In this document: positions 43,011-52,805 of the stretch, in pieces
Layout of the letters: each line of letters starts with the position of its first letter
How positions within the stretch are numbered: the first letter of the stretch is position 1
From: Candidatus Limiplasma pullicola
Lineage (GTDB): Bacteria > Bacillota > Clostridia > Christensenellales > Aristaeellaceae
DNA: 64,000 nucleotides
Direction: 5' to 3'
NCBI GenBank assembly: GCA_018710985.1
Contig: DVIV01000023.1
Coordinates: forward strand, 1-64,000
Notes under the pieces: model-generated
What the model saw: only the letters and a program-made list of their open reading frames with translations
Databases searched by the model: none
What the model was told of the DNA's origin: nothing
Program-made: the position numbers and the translations under genes

Positions 43011-43562
43011 ATGAAACGAAGCATCTGCGCGCTTTTGGCGGCGCTGCTGCTCTTTGGGGCGGCGTCGGCGGCGGCCCTGCCGGAGACGTATCTGGCCGCG
43101 TGCCGGGTGGAGGGGGAGACCACCGGGGGCGTGACGTTTGCCGTGACGCAGGCGGCGTATGACGGGGCGGTTCTCACCCTTGAGGTGCTTCTGACGCCCA
43201 ACGACGAGGACACGGCCCTCATGGACAACCAGGTGGAGCTGCCGCCGGAGGACAGCTGGTTCCTCCAGGAAAAGGAGACGGCGGCCGCGCTGGGCGACAG
43301 GGTGCTGGGCGTGGTGTGCGACATCTGCGGCCTCACGGACGAAAAGGGCGGCAATCTCGCCATGGAGTACCGCTGCACGACCGCGCGCAGGGGCCGGAGC
43401 ATGACCTACACCTTCGAGGTGCCCGTCGATAGCGCGTTCGGGGAGGCGCAGGTGGAACTGTATTTCGGCGTCAACGAGGACCTGGGCTTCCGCTTCGAGC
43501 AGGACGCGTGCCTGCTGCTGCGCGTGCCCCTCCTCGCCCTCGTTCCCCTGACGGCGGACTGA
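43011..43562 (+). CDS. Small exported protein of unknown function
   Basis: A 183-residue protein with a signal peptide (MKRSICALLAALLLFGAASAAA). The mature part is acidic and looks all-beta: alternating segments such as GVTFAVTQAAYDGAVLTLEV and SMTYTFEVPV resemble an immunoglobulin-like sandwich. It has several Cys, including CDICG, that could form disulphides. No family is recognised. AAAGGAGG precedes ATG 43011. It stands alone between a promoter candidate and a strong terminator. Confidence 0.75.
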   Translation: MKRSICALLAALLLFGAASAAALPETYLAACRVEGETTGGVTFAVTQAAYDGAVLTLEVLLTPNDEDTALMDNQVELPPEDSWFLQEKETAAALGDRVLGVVCDICGLTDEKGGNLAMEYRCTTARRGRSMTYTFEVPVDSAFGEAQVELYFGVNEDLGFRFEQDACLLLRVPLLALVPLTAD

Positions 43563-43565
43563 CGC

Positions 43566-43615
43566 AAAAAACCCCCGCCTCCGCGCAGAACGCGCGGGAG
43601 ACGGGGGCCTTTTTT
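43566..43615. terminator. Bidirectional terminator before araD
   Basis: AAAAAACCCCCGCCTCCGCGC pairs with GCGCGGGAG-A-CGGGGG and TTTTTT, giving a 15-bp stem with one bulge. T tracts exist on both strands, so it serves the small exported protein gene and the arabinose operon. Confidence 0.88.
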
Positions 43616-43619
43616 GCGT

Positions 43620-44315
43620 TTACCGCTGCCCGTAATAGGCGTTGGGGCCGTGCTTGCGCTGGAAGTGCTTCTCCAGCACATGCGCGGGGGCGGGGGCGGC
43701 CTGGGGGTCCACCTGCACGGTGTAGAGGGCCATGCGGGCGACCTCTTCCAGCACGACGGCGTGGTACACGGCCTGCGCCGCGTCCTTGCCCCAGGCGAAG
43801 GGGCCGTGGTTGCGGCAGATCACGCCGGGCACGTGGACGGGGTTGATGTTTCGGGTCTGGAAGGTCTCCACGATGACCACGCCGGTGTTGTGCTCGTAGC
43901 CCGCGTCGACCTCCTCAGGGGTCAGGCTGCGGGCGCAGGGCACGGGGCCGTAAAAGTAGTCGGCGTGGGTGGTGCCGTAGCAGGGGATGTCGCGGCCGGC
44001 CTGCGCCCAGCCCACCGCATGGGGGCTGTGGGTGTGCACGATGCCGCCCAGCTCGGGAAACGCCCTGTAGAGCACCAGATGGGTCTTGGTGTCGGAGGAG
44101 GGGTTGAGGGTGCCCTCAACGACCTCGCCGTCCAGGGAGAGCACGACCAGCTTGTCGGGGGTCAGGTCCTCGTAGGATACGCCGGAGGGCTTGATGACCA
44201 CCAGCCCTTTCTCCCGGTCGATGCCGGATACGTTGCCCCAGGTGTAGGTGACAAGGCCCCGGCGGGGCAGTTCCATGTTGGCCTCATAGACGGCCTGTTT
44301 CAGGGATTCTAGCAT
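43620..44315 (-). CDS. araD: L-ribulose-5-phosphate 4-epimerase
   Basis: A 231-residue class II aldolase-fold epimerase. [20 protein letters not shown] (about 27-46), the zinc motif [14 protein letters not shown] (about 95) and the C-terminal His region [11 protein letters not shown] (about 170) agree with AraD. It converts L-ribulose 5-phosphate to D-xylulose 5-phosphate, the last step to the pentose phosphate pathway. It is last in the arabinose operon, after araA. Confidence 0.95.
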   Translation of the reverse strand: MLESLKQAVYEANMELPRRGLVTYTWGNVSGIDREKGLVVIKPSGVSYEDLTPDKLVVLSLDGEVVEGTLNPSSDTKTHLVLYRAFPELGGIVHTHSPHAVGWAQAGRDIPCYGTTHADYFYGPVPCARSLTPEEVDAGYEHNTGVVIVETFQTRNINPVHVPGVICRNHGPFAWGKDAAQAVYHAVVLEEVARMALYTVQVDPQAAPAPAHVLEKHFQRKHGPNAYYGQR

Positions 44316-44334
44316 AAAAGCCTCCTGCGATGTT

Positions 44335-44380
44335 GTCCGGACGCGCCGCCGGGGGAAGGGCCCGGCGGGCGCGTCCGGAC
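44335..44380 (-). ncRNA. Long intercistronic hairpin between araA and araD
   Basis: GTCCGGACGCGCC-GCCGGG pairs with CCCGGC-G-GGCGCGTCCGGAC, a 19-bp stem with one bulged base and a 7-base loop. There is no following T tract on the minus strand. It is probably an mRNA processing or stability element in the intergenic RNA. Confidence 0.55.
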
Positions 44381-44405
44381 AGGTAAAAAAGTGGGGCTGG
44401 AACCG

Positions 44406-45881
44406 TTATTTCAGCTTCCACGCGAGGTCGGAGAGGAACAGGTCATGCTCCAGCCCCTCCACGGTGGTGTCCTTGGTGATGTGCACAAACTCGATGTCCA
44501 TCATGCGGGCCCAGTCGCGCATCTGCTCGGCGGTCACGTCGTAGCTCAGTACCGTGTGGTGCGCGCCGCCGGCGGTGATCCAGCAGGTCAGGCCGGTGGT
44601 GAGGTCGGGCATGGCGCGCCACATGACGCGGGCCACGGGCAGGTTGGGCATGTCCATGATGGGCTTGACGCATTCGATGTCCTGGCAGATCAGGCGCAGG
44701 CGGCCGCCCATGTCGATGAGGCTGACCACGATGGCCTTGCCCGCGTGCCCCTCAAAGACCAGACGGGCGGGCGGCTCGCGGTCGCCGATGCCCAGGGGAT
44801 GCACCTCGATGCGGGGCTTCTCGGCCGCCACGGAGGGGCACACCTCCAGCATGTGCGCGCCCAGGCTGTACTCCTGGCCCTCGACCAGGTGGTAGGTGTA
44901 GTCCTCCATGAAGGCGGTGCCGCCGGTCTGGCCCTCGCTCATGGCCTTGAGGATGGCGGTCATGGCGGCTACCTTCCAGTCGCCCTCGCCGCCGTAGCCG
45001 TAGCCCAGCGCCATCAGGTGCTGGCTGGCCAGGCCCGGCAGCTGCTTCATGCCGTAGAGGTCCTGGAAGGTGTTGGAGAAGGCCATGCAGCCCTCCTTGT
45101 CCAGCATCTTCTTCATGGCGATCTCCTCGCGCGCCTGGTAGCGCACGGTTTCCAGGTCGTCGGTGGCAAAGTCGTAGCTGGCGCGGTAGAGGTTCATCAG
45201 TTCGTCGATCTCCACGTCGGTGACGGCGTTCATCGTCTCCACCAGCGTGCCCACGGGCCAGGTGTTCACCTGCCAGCCCAGCTTGGCCTGCACCTCGACC
45301 TTGTCGCCCTCGGTCACGGCCACCTCGCGCATGTTGTCGCCGAAGCGCATCACCTTGAGCTGCCTGGAGAACGCCACGCCCACCGCGGCGCGCATCCAGT
45401 CGCCCAGCTGACGAAGGACCTTCTCATCCTGCCAGTAGCCCGCGATCACCTTGCGCGGCATGCGCAGGCGGGCGGCGATGAACCCGTGCTCGCGGTCGCC
45501 GTGGGCGGCCTGGTTGAGGTTCATGAAGTCCATGTCGATCTCCTCGTTGGGGATCTCGCGGTTGTACTGGGTGGCGAAGTGGCAGTAGGGCTTTTGCAGG
45601 TCCACAAAGCCGTTGATCCACATCTTGGAGGGGCTGAAGGTGTGGCACCAGGTAATGATGCCCGCGCACACGGGCTGATAGTTGGCCTCGCGCACCACGT
45701 CGGCGATCTCCTGCTGGGTCTTGGCGGTCACCTTGTAGACGACCTTGCAGGGGAGCTTGCCGGACTGGTTCATCCAGTCGGCCATCTCGGCGGCGCGGCG
45801 GGCGACGGTTTCCAGCACTTCGGGTCCGTAGAGGAACTGGCTGCCGACGACAAACCAGAATTCGTACTGCTTCATGCTCAT
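44406..45881 (-). CDS. araA: L-arabinose isomerase
   Basis: A 491-residue AraA. It has the N-terminal YEFWFVVGSQFLYGPEVL, GYGYGGEGDWK with the first catalytic Glu, TAFMEDYTYHL with the second, GAHMLEVCPS with a metal His and the final ITAGGAHHTVLSYD with the second metal His. Length is standard. It isomerises L-arabinose to L-ribulose using manganese. The gene lies between the FGGY kinase and araD, with the transporter upstream in the same operon. Confidence 0.97.
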   Translation of the reverse strand: MSMKQYEFWFVVGSQFLYGPEVLETVARRAAEMADWMNQSGKLPCKVVYKVTAKTQQEIADVVREANYQPVCAGIITWCHTFSPSKMWINGFVDLQKPYCHFATQYNREIPNEEIDMDFMNLNQAAHGDREHGFIAARLRMPRKVIAGYWQDEKVLRQLGDWMRAAVGVAFSRQLKVMRFGDNMREVAVTEGDKVEVQAKLGWQVNTWPVGTLVETMNAVTDVEIDELMNLYRASYDFATDDLETVRYQAREEIAMKKMLDKEGCMAFSNTFQDLYGMKQLPGLASQHLMALGYGYGGEGDWKVAAMTAILKAMSEGQTGGTAFMEDYTYHLVEGQEYSLGAHMLEVCPSVAAEKPRIEVHPLGIGDREPPARLVFEGHAGKAIVVSLIDMGGRLRLICQDIECVKPIMDMPNLPVARVMWRAMPDLTTGLTCWITAGGAHHTVLSYDVTAEQMRDWARMMDIEFVHITKDTTVEGLEHDLFLSDLAWKLK

Positions 45882-45923
45882 GGGGATGTTCTTCCTTTCC
45901 GTATGCAGGGAACGCGGCCCCGC

Positions 45924-47522
45924 TTATTTCAGATGGGATACGGCGGCGCGCTCGGCCTCCAGCGCCTGCGTGAAGCGCCGCGTGTAGGCCTCAAAGCCCT
46001 CGTGATCCGCGGGATCGGGATCGAGGGTGGAGCCGCTCGCGCCCGCAAAGACCTTGTTTTGGAGATACGCTTCCAGCGTCTCGCCGGCCTCGCGGCGCAC
46101 GCGGTAGGCCGCCAGCAGCGCCATGCCCCAGGGGCCGCCCTCGCCCGCGGTGGCCATCACCGACACGGGCACGTTCAGCGCCCCGGCCAGGAGCTTCTGC
46201 GCGGTGCCCGGCGTCTTGAAGAAGCCGCCGTGGCCCAGTAGCGCGTCCATGCGCACGTGCTCGGCCGCGAGGATGTCCATGCCGATCTTGAGCGTCACGA
46301 TGGCGCCGTACACCAGCGAACGCGCGAGGTTGGCAAAGGTGAGGGCGGTGTCCGGCAGGCGCACCAGCATGGGCCGCCCCTCCTCCAGCCCCGTCACCGG
46401 CTCGCCGGAGAGGTAGCCCACGTCGATCAGGCCGCCGCAGTCCTTCTCGCCCTGCATGGCGGTGTTAAACAGCGTGGTGTACACGTCGCCCTTGCCCAGC
46501 GAAACCCCCGCCGCCTTGGCAAAGCCGTGCAGCGCCTCGGCCCAGGCGTTGATGTCGCTGGTGCAGTTGTTGCAGTGCACCATGGCCACGGGCCGCCCGG
46601 TGGGGGTGGTGACCATGTCGATTTCCGGATAGACCTTGCTCAGCGGCTTTTCCAGCACCACCATGGCAAACACCGACGTGCCCGCCGATACGTTGCCCGT
46701 GCGCTCGGCCACGCTGTTGGTGGCGGCCATGCCGGTGCCCGCGTCGCCTTCCGGCGGGCACAGCGGCGCGCCCGCCTGCAGCGCGCCCGTGGGGTCCAAA
46801 AGCCGCGCGCCCGCATCGGTCAGGCACCCCGCGTCCTCGCCCGCGCCCAGCACGGCGGGCAGAATCTCGCGCAGCTTCCACGGGTAGCCCTTTGCCGCGA
46901 TCTTTTCGTCAAAGGCCGCGAGCATCCCCGCGTCGTAGTCGCCGGTTTCGCTGTCGATGGGGAACATGCCCGACGCGTCGCCCACGCCCAGCGCCTTCAC
47001 GCCCGTGAGCTTCCAGTGCACATAGCCCGCCAGCGTGGTCAGGAAGGCGATGTCCTTGACGTGCGCCTCTCCATTCAAAATCGCCTGATACAGGTGCGCG
47101 ATGCTCCAGCGCTGCGGGATGTTGAAGGAAAACAGCGCCGTCAGCTCCTCCGCGGCCCTGGCGGTCATGGTGTTGCGCCAGGTGCGGAAGGGCGCGAGCT
47201 GGTTGCCCGCCGCGTCAAAGGGCAGATAGCCGTGCATCATGGCCGAGACGCCCACGGCCTCCAGCCGGGTGAGGGGCTCGCCGCAGGTTTCCAGCGTATT
47301 GCGGGCCAGATCCGCATACGCGTCCTGAATGCCCGCCCATACGTCGTCCAGATGATAGGTCCACACCCCGTCCTCCAGACGGTTTTCCCAGTCGTGCGCG
47401 CCCATGGCCACGGGCGCGTGATCCGGTCCGATCAGCACCGCCTTGATGCGCGTGGAGCCCAGCTCGATGCCCAGCGCGCAGCGTCCCTCGCGGACCCACG
47501 CGGCCTGCTCCTGGTTTTGCAT
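45924..47522 (-). CDS. araB: FGGY-family L-ribulokinase
   Basis: A 532-residue sugar kinase. [18 protein letters not shown] (about 15-32), [33 protein letters not shown] and [20 protein letters not shown] are the FGGY segments. This longer subgroup replaces classical AraB beside araA and araD in many Clostridia, so phosphorylation of L-ribulose is the expected role by context. ATG 47522 has AAGGAGGG 8 bases upstream; longer readings extend into the intergenic hairpin. Symbol is assigned by context. Confidence 0.88.
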   Translation of the reverse strand: MQNQEQAAWVREGRCALGIELGSTRIKAVLIGPDHAPVAMGAHDWENRLEDGVWTYHLDDVWAGIQDAYADLARNTLETCGEPLTRLEAVGVSAMMHGYLPFDAAGNQLAPFRTWRNTMTARAAEELTALFSFNIPQRWSIAHLYQAILNGEAHVKDIAFLTTLAGYVHWKLTGVKALGVGDASGMFPIDSETGDYDAGMLAAFDEKIAAKGYPWKLREILPAVLGAGEDAGCLTDAGARLLDPTGALQAGAPLCPPEGDAGTGMAATNSVAERTGNVSAGTSVFAMVVLEKPLSKVYPEIDMVTTPTGRPVAMVHCNNCTSDINAWAEALHGFAKAAGVSLGKGDVYTTLFNTAMQGEKDCGGLIDVGYLSGEPVTGLEEGRPMLVRLPDTALTFANLARSLVYGAIVTLKIGMDILAAEHVRMDALLGHGGFFKTPGTAQKLLAGALNVPVSVMATAGEGGPWGMALLAAYRVRREAGETLEAYLQNKVFAGASGSTLDPDPADHEGFEAYTRRFTQALEAERAAVSHLK

Positions 47523-47602
47523 ATTCTGTTCCCTCCTTGAAAGATGGTTATCCCATATAGTATTCGATGGATACCCCCGCCGCTCCTCTTTCACAGACAG
47601 AT

Positions 47603-47627
47603 CCCCTGCGGGATCTGCCCGCAGGGG
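47603..47627 (-). ncRNA. Intercistronic hairpin between the importer and kinase genes
   Basis: CCCCTGCGGG and its exact complement form a 10-bp stem with a 5-base loop; no T tract follows on the minus strand. It is a likely mRNA stability or processing hairpin separating transporter and enzyme halves of the operon. Confidence 0.5.
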
Positions 47628-47645
47628 CATGAGGGGACCTGGGAA

Positions 47646-48692
47646 TCAGCTGCGGCGCGCCTTGACCTTGGCGAAGATCGCCTGCAGCACGATGAAGAAG
47701 CACAGAAGGAGCGCGGTGACCACGTTGGGCCAGGAGGAGCTGAGCTTGCCGTTGGTCTTGACCAGCGAGGAGATGGTGCCGTTGATGAGCACCCCGAAGA
47801 AGGAGCCAAACACGTTGCCCACGCCGCCGGTGAGGAGCGTGCCGCCGATGACGGCGGAGGAGATGGCGTCCATCTCCAGGCCCAGGGCCTGGCGGGTGGT
47901 GCCGCACATGGTATTGAGCACGTAGCAGATGGCGCCGATGGAGGTGAGCACCGAGCAGAAGATGTGGGCGCTGAAGCGGGTGCGGCGCACATCCAGGCCC
48001 ATGAGGGCGGCGCTCTGCTGGTTGCCGCCCACGGCGTAGAGGCTGCGGCCGAAGCGGGTGTAGCGCAGGATGAGGAAGGTGGCGATCAGCACCAGGATGG
48101 CGATGATCACGTAGATGCTGACGTTGGGCACCATGAGCTTGCCCTTTTTGTTGAGGTACGCGCCGATTTCAAAGGGCATGTTGAACTTCATGGTGGAAAG
48201 CTGGGTCATCAGGGGGCTGGAGGTGATGGACACCTGCTGGGTGGAGATCACGGCCGTCATGCCGCGGGCGAAGAACATGCCCGCCATGGTCACGATGAAG
48301 GGCTGGATGCCAAGGTACCCCACGCAATAGCCCTGAATGATGCCGAACACCACGCCGATGACCAGCATCAGCGGGATGAGCAGCTGGGCGGGCAGGCCCC
48401 AGGACTCCACGCCCACGGCCAGGAACATGCACTCCATGGCGATCACCGCGCCCACGGAGATGTCGATGCCGCCGGTGATCATCACGGCCGTCATGCCGCA
48501 GGTCACGCAGATGAGGCCGGCGTTGTTCTTGAGGATGTCCAGGAAGGTTTGCAGCTTGGAAAATCCCTTGTCCGCGTAGGCGATGCAGCCGGCGGCGTAC
48601 ATCACCACAAACAGGCCGATGGTGAGCAGCAGCAGAATGGTGTTACTGTTCATGCTCTTTTTTTCTTTCACAGCGGGCTTGGCGTGAATCAT
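47646..48692 (-). CDS. ABC sugar permease, YjfF/RbsC type
   Basis: A 348-residue permease of the ribose/galactofuranose class with 8-10 hydrophobic segments. GGIDISVGAVIAME, GYCVGYLGIQPFIVTMAGMFFARG and AVGGNQQSAALMGLDVRRTRF are typical. It overlaps the other permease gene by four bases. With it, YtfQ-like and YtfR-like genes, it forms a galactofuranose-type importer. Linkage to araBAD suggests arabinofuranose as substrate. Confidence 0.92.
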   Translation of the reverse strand: MIHAKPAVKEKKSMNSNTILLLLTIGLFVVMYAAGCIAYADKGFSKLQTFLDILKNNAGLICVTCGMTAVMITGGIDISVGAVIAMECMFLAVGVESWGLPAQLLIPLMLVIGVVFGIIQGYCVGYLGIQPFIVTMAGMFFARGMTAVISTQQVSITSSPLMTQLSTMKFNMPFEIGAYLNKKGKLMVPNVSIYVIIAILVLIATFLILRYTRFGRSLYAVGGNQQSAALMGLDVRRTRFSAHIFCSVLTSIGAICYVLNTMCGTTRQALGLEMDAISSAVIGGTLLTGGVGNVFGSFFGVLINGTISSLVKTNGKLSSSWPNVVTALLLCFFIVLQAIFAKVKARRS

Positions 48693-49765
48693 GCCTGCGC
48701 CTCCCTTCCGGCGGTCATCATGGCGTTTTTGACGGCGGCGCGCTTGGCGAAGTAGGCCTTGACCGCCGGGGACTGGATGGTCACGATCAGGATGACGATG
48801 ACGGCCTTGAACACCGGGGCCTGCGCCGAGGATACGCCCAGCGCGTAGAGCGTGGTGGTGATGGCCTGGATGGTGTAGGCGCCGATGATGGAGCCGGAGA
48901 GGCGGAACTTGCCGCCGCCGAGGCTGTTGCCGCCCAGGGCCACGGCCAGGATGGCGTCCATCTCAAGGTTGAGGCCGATGTTGTTGGTATCGGCGGAGTA
49001 GATGCGGCTGGTGGCCGTGATGCCCGCGATGCCCGCGAACAGGCCGCACACCACGTAGCAGATGAAGATGATCGCGGCCGACTTGTAGCCGGAGATGCGG
49101 GCGGCTTCCTTGTTGATGCCCACGGCCTGCACGTAGGTGCCCAGGGCCGTGAACTTGAGGACCAGCGCCGTCACGGCGATGCACAGCACCGTGATCAGGA
49201 TGGGCGTGGGGAAGATCCAGCAGTAGCCGCCGAAGAACTTGAAGCTTTCGACGTTGACGTAGACGATGTTGCTGTTGCAAAGCAGCAGGCCGATGGCGCG
49301 GCCGGCGGAGAAGAGGATCAGCGTTGCCACCATGGGCTGAATCTTCAGCCCGGCCACCAGGAAGCCGTTGAACGCGCCGCACAGGCAGGCCACCAGGATG
49401 CCGGCCAGCACGCCCAGCCACAGGGGGATGGCGTACTCGTTGACGTTGACGTTGCCAAACCCGGCCAACAGCACGCAGCACACGCCGCCCGCCAGCGACA
49501 TGACCGAGCCGACCGAGATGTCCGTGCCGGCGGAGGCGGAGACGACCAGCGTCATGCCCAGGGCGAGGATGGCGGCCTCGCTGCCGCGGTTCAAAATGTC
49601 GATCAGGCGGCCGTAGAGGATGCCGTTGTTGATGGAGATGGTAAAGAAGTTAAAGATCGCGTTGCCGTTGGCCACGTCGTAGATGATGTTGACCAGCATG
49701 ACCAGCACCATGGAAAACAGGGGCAGGAAGAGCTGGTTCTTGGTTACCTTTTTCACAAATGTCAT
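48689..49765 (-). CDS. ABC sugar permease, YtfT/RbsC type
   Basis: A 358-residue permease. ASAGTDISVGSVMSLAGGV, GAFNGFLVAGLKIQPMVATLI and QAVGINKEAARISGYKSAAI are the RbsC-like signature regions. It lies directly after the ATPase gene and is coupled to the second permease gene. Confidence 0.92.
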   Translation of the reverse strand: MTFVKKVTKNQLFLPLFSMVLVMLVNIIYDVANGNAIFNFFTISINNGILYGRLIDILNRGSEAAILALGMTLVVSASAGTDISVGSVMSLAGGVCCVLLAGFGNVNVNEYAIPLWLGVLAGILVACLCGAFNGFLVAGLKIQPMVATLILFSAGRAIGLLLCNSNIVYVNVESFKFFGGYCWIFPTPILITVLCIAVTALVLKFTALGTYVQAVGINKEAARISGYKSAAIIFICYVVCGLFAGIAGITATSRIYSADTNNIGLNLEMDAILAVALGGNSLGGGKFRLSGSIIGAYTIQAITTTLYALGVSSAQAPVFKAVIVILIVTIQSPAVKAYFAKRAAVKNAMMTAGREAQA

Positions 49766-49772
49766 CGTAGCC

Positions 49773-51278
<1,506 letters not shown>

Positions 51279-51368
51279 AGGGCCCCACGTCCTTTCATAA
51301 GAATAATGGAATTGATCAGATGCATCAAATCGCTCGCAGGCCGTCATGCCGGCCTGAAAACGTCGAGA

Positions 51369-51627
51369 GGGGGAGAGGCCATGCGGCCGCTCCCCGCAGC
51401 GTACGGGCACATCCCTTTTCGGGAGGTTTGGAGGGCCGCAGCCCTCCAATAAAATCCGAATCCAGCGACATGCGCGGTGGATTCGGAAGCCTTGCGCAGG
51501 CAAGGCTTCCTTGCGGAAAACCCTGGCCGAGAGCGAAGCGAACAAGGGTTTTCCGTTTCGGCGGAAAAGACCGCGAAGCGGGCTTTTTCGACGGACTAGG
51601 GGGGAGAGGCCATGCGGCCTCTCCCCG
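51369..51627. mobile_element. Multi-hairpin element (copy 3) with flanking 28-bp direct repeats
   Basis: Direct repeats 51369-51396 and 51600-51627 (27 of 28 identical) each hold a GGGGAGAGGCC stem-loop and enclose 203 bp. The core shares the CGGAGGGC-type hairpin, the GAATCCAGCGACATG dyad, the GGAAGCCTTGC hairpin and the final CGGAAAAG/CTTTTTCG hairpin with the other copies. The fourth hairpin is replaced by an unrelated one (GGAAAACCCT/AGGGTTTTCC) of similar size. The outer right palindrome sits just after the binding-protein gene, and the rest of the insertion separates it from the ATPase gene. Confidence 0.82.
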
Positions 51628-51669
51628 TTTTTTCAGGTCAGACCCCTGATGCCTTGCTGCGGGCGCTTC

Positions 51670-52650
51670 TTAGTAGGCGCGGCCGTCCAGCACTTCCTGG
51701 GTCATGGTGATGCCCAGCTCGGACTCGGTGCCGCCCGCGACGAACACGGAGTCAGGCACGTAGGTGATGGCGGGGACTTCCTCGCCGGCTTCCAGCTTGG
51801 CGATCAGGTCGGCCACGCCCTCAGCCTGCAGGGGGTTGCACTCGACGTTGCAGTTGATCTCGCCCTCGAGGGTGAGGGTCAGGCCCTGCTTGGTGGCGTC
51901 GAAGGAGATCAGGATCACGTCGCCGCCCACGCCGTAGGTGACGCCGGCAGCCTTCATGGCGTCGATGGCGCCGTAGGCTTCGTTATCGTTCTGGCACACG
52001 ACCACGTTGAACTGGTCGGGGTAGGACTTGAGGTAGCTCTCCATGACCTGCTGGCCGCCGGCCTGGGTGAAGTCGCCGGACTGGCTGTCGAGGATCTTCC
52101 ACTCGGGATGCTCGGCGGCAACCTGGTTGAAGCCCTCGGTGCGGCCGATGGCGGCGGAGGCGCCCACGGAGCCTTCGATCACCAGGATGTTGGCCTCGGC
52201 GCCGTCGAGCTGCTCAGCCAGCCACTCGCCGGCCTGCACGCCCTCAGCCTTGCTGTCGGTGCCGATGAAGCAGGAGTACAGGGAAGGATCGGCGCTCACG
52301 GTGCGGTCAGCGATGATGACGGGGATGCCCGCGTCCTGGGCCTCCTGCAGCACCACGTCCCAGCCGGCTTCCTGCACGGGGCAGATCACGATGTAGTCCA
52401 CTTCCTGCTGGATGAAGTTGCGCACGGCCTCCATCTGGGCGGTGTGGTCGTTGTCGGCGTCCACGAAGAGCAGCTCGTAGCCGTTCTCGGCGGTGAAGGT
52501 GTTCTGATAGTCGAGGGTGTTGGCGGCGCGCCAGTCGCTCTCATGGCCGACCTGGGCGAAACCGATGGTGATGACGTCCTCGGCGGCGGCGATGGAAACC
52601 ATGCCCAGCGCAAGGATCAGAGCAAGGGAGATCGCAAGGAGCTTCTTCAT
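51670..52650 (-). CDS. Sugar-binding protein, YtfQ-like
   Basis: A 326-residue periplasmic-binding-protein type I. The signal peptide (LLAISLALILALGMVSIAAA) has an AxA cleavage site and no lipobox Cys. GFAQVGHESDWRAANT near residue 30 is the hallmark of galactofuranose-binding YtfQ, and ADRTVSADPSLYSCFIGTDS, NDNEAYGAIDAMKAAG and NCNVECNPL continue the family pattern. It feeds the YtfR/T/YjfF importer. Given araBAD in the same operon, L-arabinofuranose is a plausible ligand. Confidence 0.93.
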   Translation of the reverse strand: MKKLLAISLALILALGMVSIAAAEDVITIGFAQVGHESDWRAANTLDYQNTFTAENGYELLFVDADNDHTAQMEAVRNFIQQEVDYIVICPVQEAGWDVVLQEAQDAGIPVIIADRTVSADPSLYSCFIGTDSKAEGVQAGEWLAEQLDGAEANILVIEGSVGASAAIGRTEGFNQVAAEHPEWKILDSQSGDFTQAGGQQVMESYLKSYPDQFNVVVCQNDNEAYGAIDAMKAAGVTYGVGGDVILISFDATKQGLTLTLEGEINCNVECNPLQAEGVADLIAKLEAGEEVPAITYVPDSVFVAGGTESELGITMTQEVLDGRAY

Positions 52651-52743
52651 GATATAACCTCCATTTATTCGATTGGGCTCTCGCCTCTGTGGTTAAAATT
52701 ACACCATTTTGCACAGGATGAGAATAAAGCGAATTTCCGATTT

Positions 52744-52805
52744 GGTTGGAAATCGTTCTTTTCTGCTATCCAAAATCCGCCAAAAGGTTGAATATCGTTT
52801 TACTT
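52744..52805 (-). promoter_or_regulatory. Direct repeats upstream of the binding-protein gene, candidate response-regulator sites
   Basis: GGTTGGAAATCGTTCTTTT (52744) and GGTTGAATATCGTTTTACT (52786) are similar direct repeats exactly 42 bp apart, about four helical turns. The intervening DNA is AT-rich, and no good -35 box precedes the likely start, as expected for an activated promoter. AraC-type regulators usually bind such direct repeats. Confidence 0.45.

Noticed and set aside
51279-51545. A longer N-terminus for the YtfR-like ATPase
   Set aside because: The extension is translated hairpin element; family length fits the start at 51278.
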